A stretch of 64,000 nt of DNA from Streptomyces sp. NBC_00249 (lineage in GTDB: Bacteria > Actinomycetota > Actinomycetes > Streptomycetales > Streptomycetaceae): the NCBI RefSeq assembly GCF_026342355.1, contig NZ_JAPEMV010000011.1, positions 186,001 through 250,000 on the forward strand, read 5' to 3'. The translations under genes and the position numbers were made by a program. How positions within the stretch are numbered: position 1 is the first letter of the stretch; each line of letters starts with the position of its first letter. The notes beneath the pieces were generated by a model. That model did not search any database, was not told where the DNA came from, and worked only from the letters and a program-made list of their open reading frames with translations. Shown here one piece after another: positions 8,765-16,370 of this stretch.

Positions 8765-9423
8765 CGATCCGCATCCTGATCGCCGACGACGAAGCGCTGC
8801 TCCGTATGGCCTTCAGCACGGTCCTGGAGACCCAGCCCGACATGGCACCGGTCGGCGAAGCGGCGGACGGCATCCAGGCCGTACGCCTCGCCCGGGATCT
8901 GCGCCCCGACGTCGTCCTCATGGACGTCCGGATGCCCGGGACCGACGGGATCGAGGCAACCCGAGAGGTCATCCGGATCTCCCCGAAGAGCAGAGTACTG
9001 ATCCTCACCACCTTCGACCTGGACGAATACGCCTTCGCCGGGCTCAACGCCGGAGCCTCGGGCTTCTTGCTGAAGAACACCAGGCCCGAGGAACTGCTCA
9101 CCGCGATACGCAGTGTGGCCGCGGGCGACGCGGTGGTCTCACCGCGGATCACCCGCCGCCTGCTGGAGAACTTCCGCCCGCACATCCCCGACGGCAGCAG
9201 CGCCGACCGCAACGAGCGGCTGAGCCGACTCAGCGCCCGTGAGCGCGAGGTGCTCATCAAGGTGGGCTGCGGCCTGTCCAACACCGAGATCGCGGCCACC
9301 CTGTACCTGGCGGAGGCGACCGTGAAGTCCCATCTGGGGCGAATACTGCAGAAGCTCGAACTCCGCGACCGGATACAGGCCGTGATCTTCGCCTACGAAA
9401 GCCGCCTCATCCACCCGGCATGA
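8761..9423 (+). CDS. NarL/FixJ-family response regulator
   Basis: A 220-residue regulator with an N-terminal receiver domain (acidic pair DD9-10, phospho-acceptor Asp55 in VVLMDVRMPG, Thr and Lys in the LTTFD and LLKN positions) and a C-terminal LuxR-type helix-turn-helix (LSAREREVLIKVGCGLSNTEIA, then YLAEATVKSHLGRILQKL). It is encoded immediately after, and overlapping, its kinase. Phosphorylation by that kinase should control DNA binding. The divergent hydrolase promoter region with the palindrome at 7398-7419 is a possible target. Confidence 0.9.
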   Translation: MTIRILIADDEALLRMAFSTVLETQPDMAPVGEAADGIQAVRLARDLRPDVVLMDVRMPGTDGIEATREVIRISPKSRVLILTTFDLDEYAFAGLNAGASGFLLKNTRPEELLTAIRSVAAGDAVVSPRITRRLLENFRPHIPDGSSADRNERLSRLSAREREVLIKVGCGLSNTEIAATLYLAEATVKSHLGRILQKLELRDRIQAVIFAYESRLIHPA

Positions 9424-9488
9424 GGTCGGCAGGGAGCGATTCGGCGCCGCACCACCACCTCCGGGACGACGGACAGGCAACCTCTTCC

Positions 9489-10922
9489 TCACTCATCGCC
9501 GGTCGGGCTCGGTGAGGCTTGTCGGCCGGTGGGGGCGGGGGTGTGGGGCGGGTGGTGGGGGAGGAGCACGGCGGCGGTGAGGCCGATGAGTCCGACGGCT
9601 GCCAGGGTGATCATCGCGGCGGCGTAGGCGTGGCTGGTGAGGCCGGCGACGAGGATGGTGCCGGCGACCGCGGTGCCGAGGGAGGAGCCGAGGTTGGAGA
9701 CGCTGCGGGACAGGCCGGAGATCTCGCCCTGCTGGTCCTCGGCGAAGCTCGACTGGACGATGTTGACCGAGGGGGTGAGCATCACGCCGAGTCCGAGGCC
9801 GATGAGGAGGAGTCCGGGTGCGAAGGCCCAGGGGCTGGGGGAACCACCGACCACGACGATCAGGACGACGATGCCGGCGATGGTGGTGACGAATCCCGTG
9901 AGGATGAGGGTGCGCTGGGCGTGGCGCTTGGCGAGGCGTTCGGCTGCCAGGGAGGACACGAGGATTCCGAGGGTGGCCGCGGTGAAGATCACTCCGGTCT
10001 GGATCGCGTCGTAGCCGCGGACGACCTGCAGGTAGGAGGCCACGGTGAAGGACACCCCCATCAGGAGCAGCCACTGGGTGTTCTGGGTGACGAGGCCGAG
10101 GTTGGAGCTGCGGATGCGGAACAGGCTGGTGGAGAGCAGCGGTTCCTTGCCTGCGCGTTCCCTGGCTCGGACCCAGCGGAAGAAGGCGAACAGGAAGAGC
10201 GCGCCGAGGGCGAGGAGGGCGAGCATCAGCCAGCCGTTGTCGTCGGCGGCCAGGATTCCGGTGACGACCAGGACGAGGCCGACGGCGGACAGGACGGTGC
10301 CGACGGTGTCGAAGGGGCGGGTCGGGTCCGGCGGCAAGGGGTCCTCGATGCGGCGGCTGAGGACGATGATCACGACGATCACCAGGGCCTGGAACACGAA
10401 CGCGGCCCGCCAGCTGAGTGCCGAGGTGATGAGTCCGCCGATCAGCGGGCCGGCCGCGGCGCCGATGCCTCCGAGCGCCATGATCGTCCCGAATGCGCGG
10501 GCGCGTGAGGTCATCTCCGTGAAGAGCAGTGTGGTGAGGATGTAGACGGGCGGGATGAGCAGGGCGGTGCCGACGCCTTCGAGGATCGAGTTGCCCAGGA
10601 TGAGGACGCCCAGGCCCGGTGCGGCGGCGCTGAGCAGGGCGCCGACGCCGTAGACGACGAGGCCGGTGAGCAAGCACCGTTTGCGGCCGTAGCGGTCGGT
10701 CAGTTTGCCGCCGGGGATCATCAGGGCGGCCATGACCAGCAGGAAGATCGTGATGGCGACCTGGACGCCCTGCACCGTCGTGTCGAGGTCCTCGCTGATG
10801 TCGTTGATCATCACGTTCATGTTGGAGCCGGCGAAGCTGCAGATGAACTGGGCGAGGGCGAGCGGGGCGATGACCCTCCGCAGGGCGGCGGGTGTGTTCG
10901 GGGCGGGGGTGGGGTCAGCCAT
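9489..10922 (-). CDS. MFS drug/solute exporter, DHA2 (EmrB/QacA) type
   Basis: A 477-residue major-facilitator transporter with 12-14 predicted membrane helices. The motif-A-like loop is GGKLTDRYGRKRC after helix 2, and helix 5 carries a drug-antiporter-like GGIGAAAGPLIGGLI. The family exports drugs or metabolites using the proton gradient. The likely start is the ATG at 10922, which overlaps the TGA of the upstream glycosidase gene (ATGGCTGA). The first ATG of the frame at 10931 is an alternative. The overlap indicates coupled translation, although a glycosidase/exporter pairing gives no clear substrate. The C-terminal tail is Pro/Ser rich. Confidence 0.88.
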   Translation of the reverse strand: MADPTPAPNTPAALRRVIAPLALAQFICSFAGSNMNVMINDISEDLDTTVQGVQVAITIFLLVMAALMIPGGKLTDRYGRKRCLLTGLVVYGVGALLSAAAPGLGVLILGNSILEGVGTALLIPPVYILTTLLFTEMTSRARAFGTIMALGGIGAAAGPLIGGLITSALSWRAAFVFQALVIVVIIVLSRRIEDPLPPDPTRPFDTVGTVLSAVGLVLVVTGILAADDNGWLMLALLALGALFLFAFFRWVRARERAGKEPLLSTSLFRIRSSNLGLVTQNTQWLLLMGVSFTVASYLQVVRGYDAIQTGVIFTAATLGILVSSLAAERLAKRHAQRTLILTGFVTTIAGIVVLIVVVGGSPSPWAFAPGLLLIGLGLGVMLTPSVNIVQSSFAEDQQGEISGLSRSVSNLGSSLGTAVAGTILVAGLTSHAYAAAMITLAAVGLIGLTAAVLLPHHPPHTPAPTGRQASPSPTGDE

Positions 10923-12756
10923 CGGTGCCACCGCGTTCCGCCGTGTCGAGTTGCTCGTCGAGGGCGATGGCCGCGGCCACCAGCGCGAGGTGCGTGAACG
11001 CCTGGGGGAAGTTGCCCATCTGTTCGCCGGACGGGCCGATCTCCTCGGCGAACAGGCCGACGTGGTTGGCGTAGGTCAGCATCTTGTCGAAGGCGTAGCG
11101 GGCTTGGTGGAGGCGGCCCGAGCGGGCCAGTGCCTCGACGTAGAGGAAGCTGCAGAGGTTGAAGGTGCCCTCGGAGCCGCGCAGTCCGTCCGGGGATGCC
11201 TCGGGGTTGTACCGGTAGACGAGGCTGTCGCTGACGAGTTCCTGCTCCATGGCGTCCAGGGTGCTGAGCCAGGCCGGGTCCGTGGGCGAGAGGAATCCGA
11301 CACGGGGCATCAGCAGCAGGGAGGCGTCCAGGACGTCCGTGGCGTAGTGCTGGACGAAGGCCCGCCGCTCCTCGTTCCAGCCGCGTTCGACGATCTGCCG
11401 GAACACGGCGTCGCGCTCCTGCGCCCAGCGAGCGGTGTCGGCGGGCCGGGAGTGGAGGGTGGCGAGTTTGATGCCGCGGTCGAAGGCGACCCAGGTCATG
11501 AGGCGGCTGTAGGTGAATTCCTGCTGCCCGCCGCGGGTCTCCCAGATGCCCTCGTCGGGCCGGTCCCAGTGGTCGGCGAGCCAGTCCAGCACGTCGGCGA
11601 ACTTCTTCCAGCCACGGATTCCTCCCATCTCTCCGGCCTGGGCCAGGGCGTCGGCGGCCTCACCGTAGATGTCGAGCTGGATCTGGTCGGCGGCCGCGTT
11701 GCCCGCCCGTACCGGGGCCGAGCCCTCGTAGCCCTCCAGGTGGTCCAGGACTTCCTCGGTCAGGTGGGGCTCCCCGTCGATGCGGTACATGATCTGAAGG
11801 GGCTCGCCCGAGGCGGTGCCGCCGGCCTCCAGGCGATCGCGCAGCCACCGGCGGAAGGCCGCGGCCTCCTCGGTGAACCCGAGATCGGACAGCGCCCTGA
11901 CCGCCAGGGAGGAGTCACGGACCCACGTGTAGCGGTAGTCCCAGTTGCGTTCGCCGCCGATCTGCTCGGGCAGCCCCATGGTCGCGGCAGCGATCGGAGC
12001 ACCGGTGGGGGCATAGGTGAGCAGCTTGAGGGTGATCGCGGAGCGGTTGACGATGTCACGCCACCGGCCGCGGTAGGTGGAGGAGCGCAACCACCCGTGC
12101 CAGAACCTCCGGCACGCCTCCAGCTCCGCCCGGATTTCGTCGGGTACCAGCTCCGCCGGGGCGGCGGCGCCGCTCGCGTCGGAGGTCAGGACCACGGCGG
12201 CGGTCTGCCCGGCGGTGAGGGTGCAGCGGGCGGTGAGGTCGTCGTCATCGGGGTGGAGCACGAAGGGGCCGGTGACCTGCAGGTGCAGGTCGGTGCCGGG
12301 GCCGTGGAAAACCGTGGACGCCTCGCCGGTCCGCTCCAGGGTGTGCGAGGCGCGACCGTAGTCGAACCGCGGCCGACAGGTCAGGCGGAAGTCCATGCTG
12401 CCCCGCACCACCCGCACCACCCTCACCAGGCGGTGCCGGTCCGTCGGGGTCCCGGTGGTCAGGGGGGTCATGAAGTCGGCGACCTCGCCGACTCCGCTCG
12501 GCGCCATGAAACGGGTGACCAGAACAGCGGTATCGGAAAGGTAGAGCTGTCGGACCACCGGCTCCTGCCCGCCGGGGAGGTGCGCGGCCAGCCGGCAGTA
12601 ACCCCCGCGTTCGCTGTCGAGCAGCGACGCGAACACGCTGGGCGAATCGAACCGGGGCGTGCACCACCAGTCGATCGTCCCGTCGGAGGACACCAACGCG
12701 GCCGTCTGGAGGTCACCGACCATCCCGTGATCGGCGATCGCCGGGTAGGCGCTCAT
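10915..12756 (-). CDS. Glycoside hydrolase family 15 (glucoamylase/trehalase-like)
   Basis: A 613-residue enzyme with the two-part layout of bacterial GH15: an N-terminal beta-sandwich (MSAYPAIADHGMVGDLQTAA, then DGTIDWWCTPRFDSPSVFA) and a C-terminal alpha/alpha barrel. Family landmarks are ERNWDYRYTWVRD near residue 270, and IWETRGGQQEFTYSRLMTW near 405, which should carry a catalytic Glu. It has no signal peptide, so it is probably cytoplasmic. GH15 members of this size in actinobacteria act on trehalose or short alpha-glucans; the substrate cannot be read from sequence. The ATG at 12756 has GGGAG 8 nt upstream. It is the first gene of an operon with the MFS exporter. Confidence 0.9.
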   Translation of the reverse strand: MSAYPAIADHGMVGDLQTAALVSSDGTIDWWCTPRFDSPSVFASLLDSERGGYCRLAAHLPGGQEPVVRQLYLSDTAVLVTRFMAPSGVGEVADFMTPLTTGTPTDRHRLVRVVRVVRGSMDFRLTCRPRFDYGRASHTLERTGEASTVFHGPGTDLHLQVTGPFVLHPDDDDLTARCTLTAGQTAAVVLTSDASGAAAPAELVPDEIRAELEACRRFWHGWLRSSTYRGRWRDIVNRSAITLKLLTYAPTGAPIAAATMGLPEQIGGERNWDYRYTWVRDSSLAVRALSDLGFTEEAAAFRRWLRDRLEAGGTASGEPLQIMYRIDGEPHLTEEVLDHLEGYEGSAPVRAGNAAADQIQLDIYGEAADALAQAGEMGGIRGWKKFADVLDWLADHWDRPDEGIWETRGGQQEFTYSRLMTWVAFDRGIKLATLHSRPADTARWAQERDAVFRQIVERGWNEERRAFVQHYATDVLDASLLLMPRVGFLSPTDPAWLSTLDAMEQELVSDSLVYRYNPEASPDGLRGSEGTFNLCSFLYVEALARSGRLHQARYAFDKMLTYANHVGLFAEEIGPSGEQMGNFPQAFTHLALVAAAIALDEQLDTAERGGTDG

Positions 12757-13063
12757 AAGAATCTCCCGTCGTCCGTTGGAGCCGTGGCGGCGGCCGACGG
12801 ACGGGAACATCAGGGTGCGCCCTCGGGGAACGTCCAGCCCGAGAGACCCGGACCCGCCACCCGACACGGGCCCGCCTGTTAGGCCGGCCGATGACACAGA
12901 CAAACGAGATGCGACTCCGACAGCGCCTACACCAAGGCCCTCAGGCGCATTCTGCCGTCCGATCTCCGGCACAGTCGGATGACGCGCGGAGACCGCGGGG
13001 TGACTCTGTTGGTGGCCAGGTCAGTGGCTGCGGGCTAATGGGGGGCGTACATGGCGTACATGC

Positions 13064-13264
13064 TCACGGCCATCGCCACTCGTCCAGCAGCGCGCGGGCC
13101 TGCCCGTACGACAGCCGGGCGAAGCCGATGTCAGGGCATACGCCGCGCGGGCTGACGACCTTCCCCGGTCCGGGGCGGCGGTGAGTGACGAACACCGGCC
13201 CGCCGGTGCGGCCCTTGAGCAGCCGGGGCAGCAGCCGGGCGGTGCCGGCGTCCGCGGTCAGTCG
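13064..13264 (-). pseudogene. Internal fragment of an actinobacterial tyrosine recombinase
   Basis: A stop-bounded minus-strand segment reads TARLLPRLLKGRTGGPVFVT, then HRRPGPGKVVSPRGVCPDIG and FARLSYGQARALLDEW. This is the strand/linker region of the catalytic domain of a large family of actinobacterial site-specific integrases. The upstream core-binding half and the downstream HxLRH and Tyr boxes are missing. It is a decayed internal piece, distinct from the integrase relic at 590-1423. Family recognition is from remembered sequence patterns. Confidence 0.5.
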
Positions 13265-13280
13265 TCATCACTGCCTGTTG

Positions 13281-13313
13281 GTCGTGTTCCCGCGGCATGC
13301 GCATGGCGGTGAC
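13281..13313. repeat. Direct repeat copy 1 flanking the LysR/SDR module
   Basis: A 33-bp sequence (core GCATGCGCATG) matches 15381-15413 at 28 of 33 positions in the same orientation. The two copies bracket the LysR/SDR pair. Confidence 0.45.
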
Positions 13314-13409
13314 GGGTGGGGGCTGGCCATTCTTCGCGCCGGTTGCTGTCTGGTATCGGGGCGAGGAAAGAAGCGCGTGGGCGGCGCGACCAGGGGTTGA
13401 GTACGCCGG

Positions 13410-14354
13410 TCAGGCCAGTGCGGTCATGTGGTCAGGCTGGTGGGCGGCGACGTCGTGGGCGGCTTGGACGAAGGCGGCGACGGCCGCGGATCGCGAGGTC
13501 TCCGGCCAGGCGACCATGACCGCGCTGGGGCTGAGGCCGGTGACCGGCCGGTATGCGATGTCCGGGCGCTGGTGCCGCTCGGTGGTGGAGAGTGACAGGA
13601 ACGCCACCGCCTGGCCCAGCGCGACCACCTCCAGGAGTTGCTCGACGCTGGCCACGAGCGGCCCCTCAGGAGTGTCGGCCGGCGCCAAGCCTGTGTGGCC
13701 ATCGCCTGCTTCCGCTCCGTCGCATCCGGTGTAGTAGGCGGTGGTGGAGGGGGCGGCCCCTTTCCAGCGCGGGATCGGTTCGCCCTTGAGGTCGGTCAGC
13801 CGCAGTCGCCGGCGTCCGGCCAGGCGGTGCGCGGCGGGGAGGACGGCCAGTCGCGGCTCGACCACGAGCGTCTGGGAATCCAGCCCTTGACCGTCGAACG
13901 GGCTGCGCAGCAGCGCTACGTCGGCACGGCCGTCCCGCAGCATGGCGATCGGCTCTCCGCTGCCGCCGACGACGACTTCAGGCGGCGGCAGATGCGAACC
14001 CGTTCCCCGGTAGGCGGCGAGGATCTCCCGCAGCAGCCCGGCATCGCCTCCCGGTTTGACCGCCACGACGAGCTGGGGTGTCGGCTGACCGGCCCGGCGT
14101 GCACGCCGGGCCGCCGCGTGCACCGCGTCGACCGCGATCCGGGCCTGGTCGAGCAGCACCTGACCGGCGGTGGTCAGCCTCACCTGCCGGGTGGTGCGCT
14201 CCAGCAGGCGTACCCCGAGCCGGGACTCCATCTGAGCGATCGCCTTCGACAGCGGGGGCTGCGCCATCCCCAGGCGTTGCGCGGCCCGGCTGAAGTTCAG
14301 TTCCTCGGCGACCGCGATGAAGTACCTCAGCTCCCGCACCTCCAGCTCACTCAT
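13410..14354 (-). CDS. LysR-family transcriptional regulator
   Basis: A 314-residue LysR regulator. The winged helix is at residues 5-65 (LRYFIAVAEELNFSRAAQRL, then PLSKAIAQMESRLGVRLLER), followed by the linker helix and a type-2 periplasmic-binding-like effector domain. The ATG at 14354 has no clear Shine-Dalgarno and the transcript may be leaderless. The gene is divergent from an SDR oxidoreductase. The 71-bp gap holds two palindromic boxes typical of LysR binding, so this protein probably regulates both itself and the SDR in response to a small molecule. Confidence 0.9.
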   Translation of the reverse strand: MSELEVRELRYFIAVAEELNFSRAAQRLGMAQPPLSKAIAQMESRLGVRLLERTTRQVRLTTAGQVLLDQARIAVDAVHAAARRARRAGQPTPQLVVAVKPGGDAGLLREILAAYRGTGSHLPPPEVVVGGSGEPIAMLRDGRADVALLRSPFDGQGLDSQTLVVEPRLAVLPAAHRLAGRRRLRLTDLKGEPIPRWKGAAPSTTAYYTGCDGAEAGDGHTGLAPADTPEGPLVASVEQLLEVVALGQAVAFLSLSTTERHQRPDIAYRPVTGLSPSAVMVAWPETSRSAAVAAFVQAAHDVAAHQPDHMTALA

Positions 14355-14371
14355 ATCTGTGGACTATAGAT
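14355..14371. promoter_or_regulatory. LysR-type operator between the LysR and SDR genes
   Basis: The 17-bp interrupted palindrome ATCT-N9-AGAT (inner T/G/C/A positions also symmetric) abuts the LysR start codon. It fits the ATC-N-GAT pattern of LysR boxes. A second repeat, CCAGA-N4-TCTGG, follows at 14372-14385 and could be the second half-site. Confidence 0.5.
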
Positions 14372-14425
14372 CCAGAGTCTTCTGGTCTTTCCCTGCCGCC
14401 CGTGGGTGAGGGGAGGCTGGGTGCC

Positions 14426-15160
14426 ATGACGACTTCGCAGAAGACTGCTTTGATCACCGGCGCGAACAAGGGCATCGGCAAGGAAACGGCGCGCAGGCTC
14501 GCAGCCCTCGGCATCACCGTGCTGATCGGCGCCCGCAACGCCGAGCGTGGCGAGGCGGCGGCCGAGGAGCTTCGCGCGGGCGGCGCCGACGTACGGTTCG
14601 TTCCGCTGAACGTCACCGACGAGACCTCGGTCCAGGCCGCCGCCAAGCACATCGACGCCACGTTCGGCCGCCTCGACATCCTCGTCAACAACGCCGCGAT
14701 CGCCGCCGGACCGCAAAAGCCGAGTGAAACCCCCGCCGCCACCGTCCGGCAGGTCTACGAGACCAACGTGTTCGGCGTCATCGCGGTGACCCACGCCATG
14801 CTCCCCCTGCTCCGCCGCTCCGCCGCCGCACGCATCGTCAACATGTCCAGCGAACTCGGCTCCCTCACCCACCTGGCCGACCCGGGCAGCCCGTGGTCCG
14901 CCTACTCCTCGATCCTCCTCCCTTACTGCACCTCGAAGAGCGCGCTGAACGCGATCACCGTGCTCTACGCCAATGAACTGCGCGCCGAAGGGATCCTGGT
15001 CAACGCGGTGAGTCCCGGCTACTGCGCGACCGACCTCAACCGCCACAGCGGGATACGCACGGCGGAGGAGGGCGCGGCCGTCGCGGTTGACCTGGCGACG
15101 GCGGGCGAGGACGGCCCGACGGGCGCCTTTCTGGCCGAGGACGGGCCGATTCTCTGGTGA
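14426..15160 (+). CDS. Short-chain dehydrogenase/reductase (SDR)
   Basis: A 244-residue classical SDR. The cofactor motif TGANKGIG is near residues 11-18, ILVNNAA lies in the NNAG position, an MSS strand holds the catalytic Ser region, and YCTSK provides the Tyr-x-x-x-Lys pair. It should be a cytoplasmic NAD(P)-dependent alcohol/ketone oxidoreductase; the GARNAERGE segment after beta-2 suggests NADP preference (inference). The ATG at 14426 has GGGAGG about 9 nt upstream. It is divergent from its probable LysR regulator and followed by a hairpin at 15194-15213. Confidence 0.9.
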   Translation: MTTSQKTALITGANKGIGKETARRLAALGITVLIGARNAERGEAAAEELRAGGADVRFVPLNVTDETSVQAAAKHIDATFGRLDILVNNAAIAAGPQKPSETPAATVRQVYETNVFGVIAVTHAMLPLLRRSAAARIVNMSSELGSLTHLADPGSPWSAYSSILLPYCTSKSALNAITVLYANELRAEGILVNAVSPGYCATDLNRHSGIRTAEEGAAVAVDLATAGEDGPTGAFLAEDGPILW

Positions 15161-15193
15161 GACCATGCCGCGCCGTCTCCGCCCGAAGCCTGA

Positions 15194-15213
15194 CGGGGGT
15201 GTTTCAACCCCCG
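15194..15213 (+). terminator. Hairpin after the SDR gene
   Basis: A 7-bp perfect stem CGGGGGT / ACCCCCG with a 6-nt loop, 34 bp after the SDR stop. Confidence 0.6.
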
Positions 15214-15380
15214 CCGTGACGATCACTGGCCTCTTGCGCGGCGCCCATCCCCAGGGGCCTTACTGGTAGTTGGTGGGCGCACAAGCCAATACGGGCACGA
15301 GGTGATCACTCATCTCGCGGAGTCAGCGTCAAGGGCTGGGCCGCGGGTCAGCCGGCGCTTTCCATCGCGGTTGTGTGCTC

Positions 15381-15413
15381 GTCGTGCTCACGCAGCATGC
15401 GCATGACGGTGGC
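15381..15413. repeat. Direct repeat copy 2 flanking the LysR/SDR module
   Basis: Partner of 13281-13313 (28 of 33 identical, same orientation). In the minus frame both encode a similar peptide (AMRMPREHD and VMRMLREHD), which suggests two relics of one gene family rather than a random match. Confidence 0.45.
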
Positions 15414-15523
15414 AGACCGCCCCGCCGTAGCGCCCCACACCCCCGGCGCCGTACCCAGCGACGCCCTGCCCACTGCCCCATGCCGGATCTGGCATGTCCT
15501 CAGACGCGACCGAAGGCATCCTG

Positions 15524-16168
15524 TTGAGTACCCCCCAGAAGAAGAAGGAGGACCGGGAAGCATGCTTGGGCTGCGTCGGCGGCCTGCTCGTGCTGTTCCT
15601 GTTCGTCTACTCGGCGCTGTCCGGCTGCGAGGCACCCGAGGCGGACCCGAAGCCGTGGCCGTCGCCGTCGGTAAGCAGCTCGACCCGGGCCCCGGTGCCG
15701 TCGTGGACGCCCCCACCGCCCCCACCGGTCATGCCGGTCATGCCGGACCTGAAAGGCAAGACCCCGGCCGAAGCCCTCGCGCTGATCCCCGGGTACACGC
15801 CCGACAAGCGGGTGTGGCTGGACCCCATGTACGAGGAAAGCCAGCACTGGACAGAGATTACCGACCCCCGCCCCTGGAAGGTGTGCAGTACGCACCCGCA
15901 AGCCGGACAGCAAGTCGGGACCCTGACCGGCTTCGGCTGGGCCTACCTCCAAGTCGTAGCCCCCGACGCCGAATGCCCCGTCTGGTGGAAGACACTCACC
16001 GGCCGCGCTCCGGGCGACCCCGAGCCGACCCCCACTCCGCCGCCGGCTCCGGTGCCGACGTTCGAGGCGCCCGAGGTCCCGGACGTCCCCGAGACCGGCG
16101 ACGACGATGGCGATGACCGTGGGCGCGGCAATCCGCGGTACTGCCGGGGCCGCGTCTGCAACGGCTGA
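15524..16168 (+). CDS. Membrane-anchored protein with a PASTA-like domain
   Basis: About 214 residues. It has a short basic N-terminus (MSTPQKKKEDREA), one hydrophobic helix (CLGCVGGLLVLFLFVYSAL) followed by Cys, a Pro/Ser-rich linker, one PASTA-like unit (MPDLKGKTPAEALALI, then VCSTHPQAGQQV) and an acidic Pro-rich tail ending CRGRVCNG. PASTA units bind peptidoglycan in Ser/Thr kinases and penicillin-binding proteins, so a cell-wall-facing role is likely. I prefer the TTG at 15524 because GAAGG lies 7 nt upstream. The ATG at 15494 in the same frame lacks a ribosome binding site. Two hairpins follow the stop. Confidence 0.6.
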   Translation: MSTPQKKKEDREACLGCVGGLLVLFLFVYSALSGCEAPEADPKPWPSPSVSSSTRAPVPSWTPPPPPPVMPVMPDLKGKTPAEALALIPGYTPDKRVWLDPMYEESQHWTEITDPRPWKVCSTHPQAGQQVGTLTGFGWAYLQVVAPDAECPVWWKTLTGRAPGDPEPTPTPPPAPVPTFEAPEVPDVPETGDDDGDDRGRGNPRYCRGRVCNG

Positions 16169-16178
16169 CCGCGCCCAG

Positions 16179-16219
16179 CAGTGCGCCCCCACCGGAACGG
16201 ATCCCGCGGGGGCGCACTG
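16179..16219. terminator. Hairpin between convergent genes
   Basis: A perfect 12-bp stem (CAGTGCGCCCCC / GGGGGCGCACTG, 16179-16190 and 16208-16219) with a 17-nt loop, 10 bp after the PASTA-like gene. Confidence 0.75.
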
Positions 16220-16226
16220 ATCGGCA

Positions 16227-16256
16227 AACGGGCTACGGGATCCGCCCGTAGCCGTT
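16227..16256. terminator. Second hairpin between convergent genes
   Basis: Arms AACGGGCTACGGG and CCCGTAGCCGTT pair with one bulged G around a short loop. With the preceding hairpin it forms a double, probably bidirectional, terminator between the genes ending at 16168 and 16371. Confidence 0.55.
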
Positions 16257-16370
16257 GAAGGGGCATCCACTGGTCCCGGGCTACCTGATGAACCTGGCTT
16301 CCCGCGAGCGGCGACCGGCCCGTGCGCGACCTCTTGTTCTGAGTGCAGGGCATGGGCGTCGCGCGGCTCG

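Larger units (their letters stand above)
12757..13409. other. Mostly gene-free interval with an integrase relic
   Basis: About 650 bp between the GH15 start and the LysR stop. It contains the recombinase fragment at 13064-13264 and the upstream copy of a 33-bp direct repeat (13281-13313). The rest shows only low-quality frames. Confidence 0.5.
15161..15523. other. Gene-poor interval after the SDR
   Basis: It holds the SDR terminator and direct repeat copy 2. A minus-strand frame ending at 15348 has a protein-like end (ATVMRMLREHDEHTTAMESAG split around the repeat) that may be another relic. Nothing else can be supported. Confidence 0.45.

Noticed and set aside
10705..12882. 725-codon plus-strand frame opposite the GH15 gene
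   Set aside because: Low-complexity Gly/Val/Gln sequence, antisense to a well-conserved enzyme.
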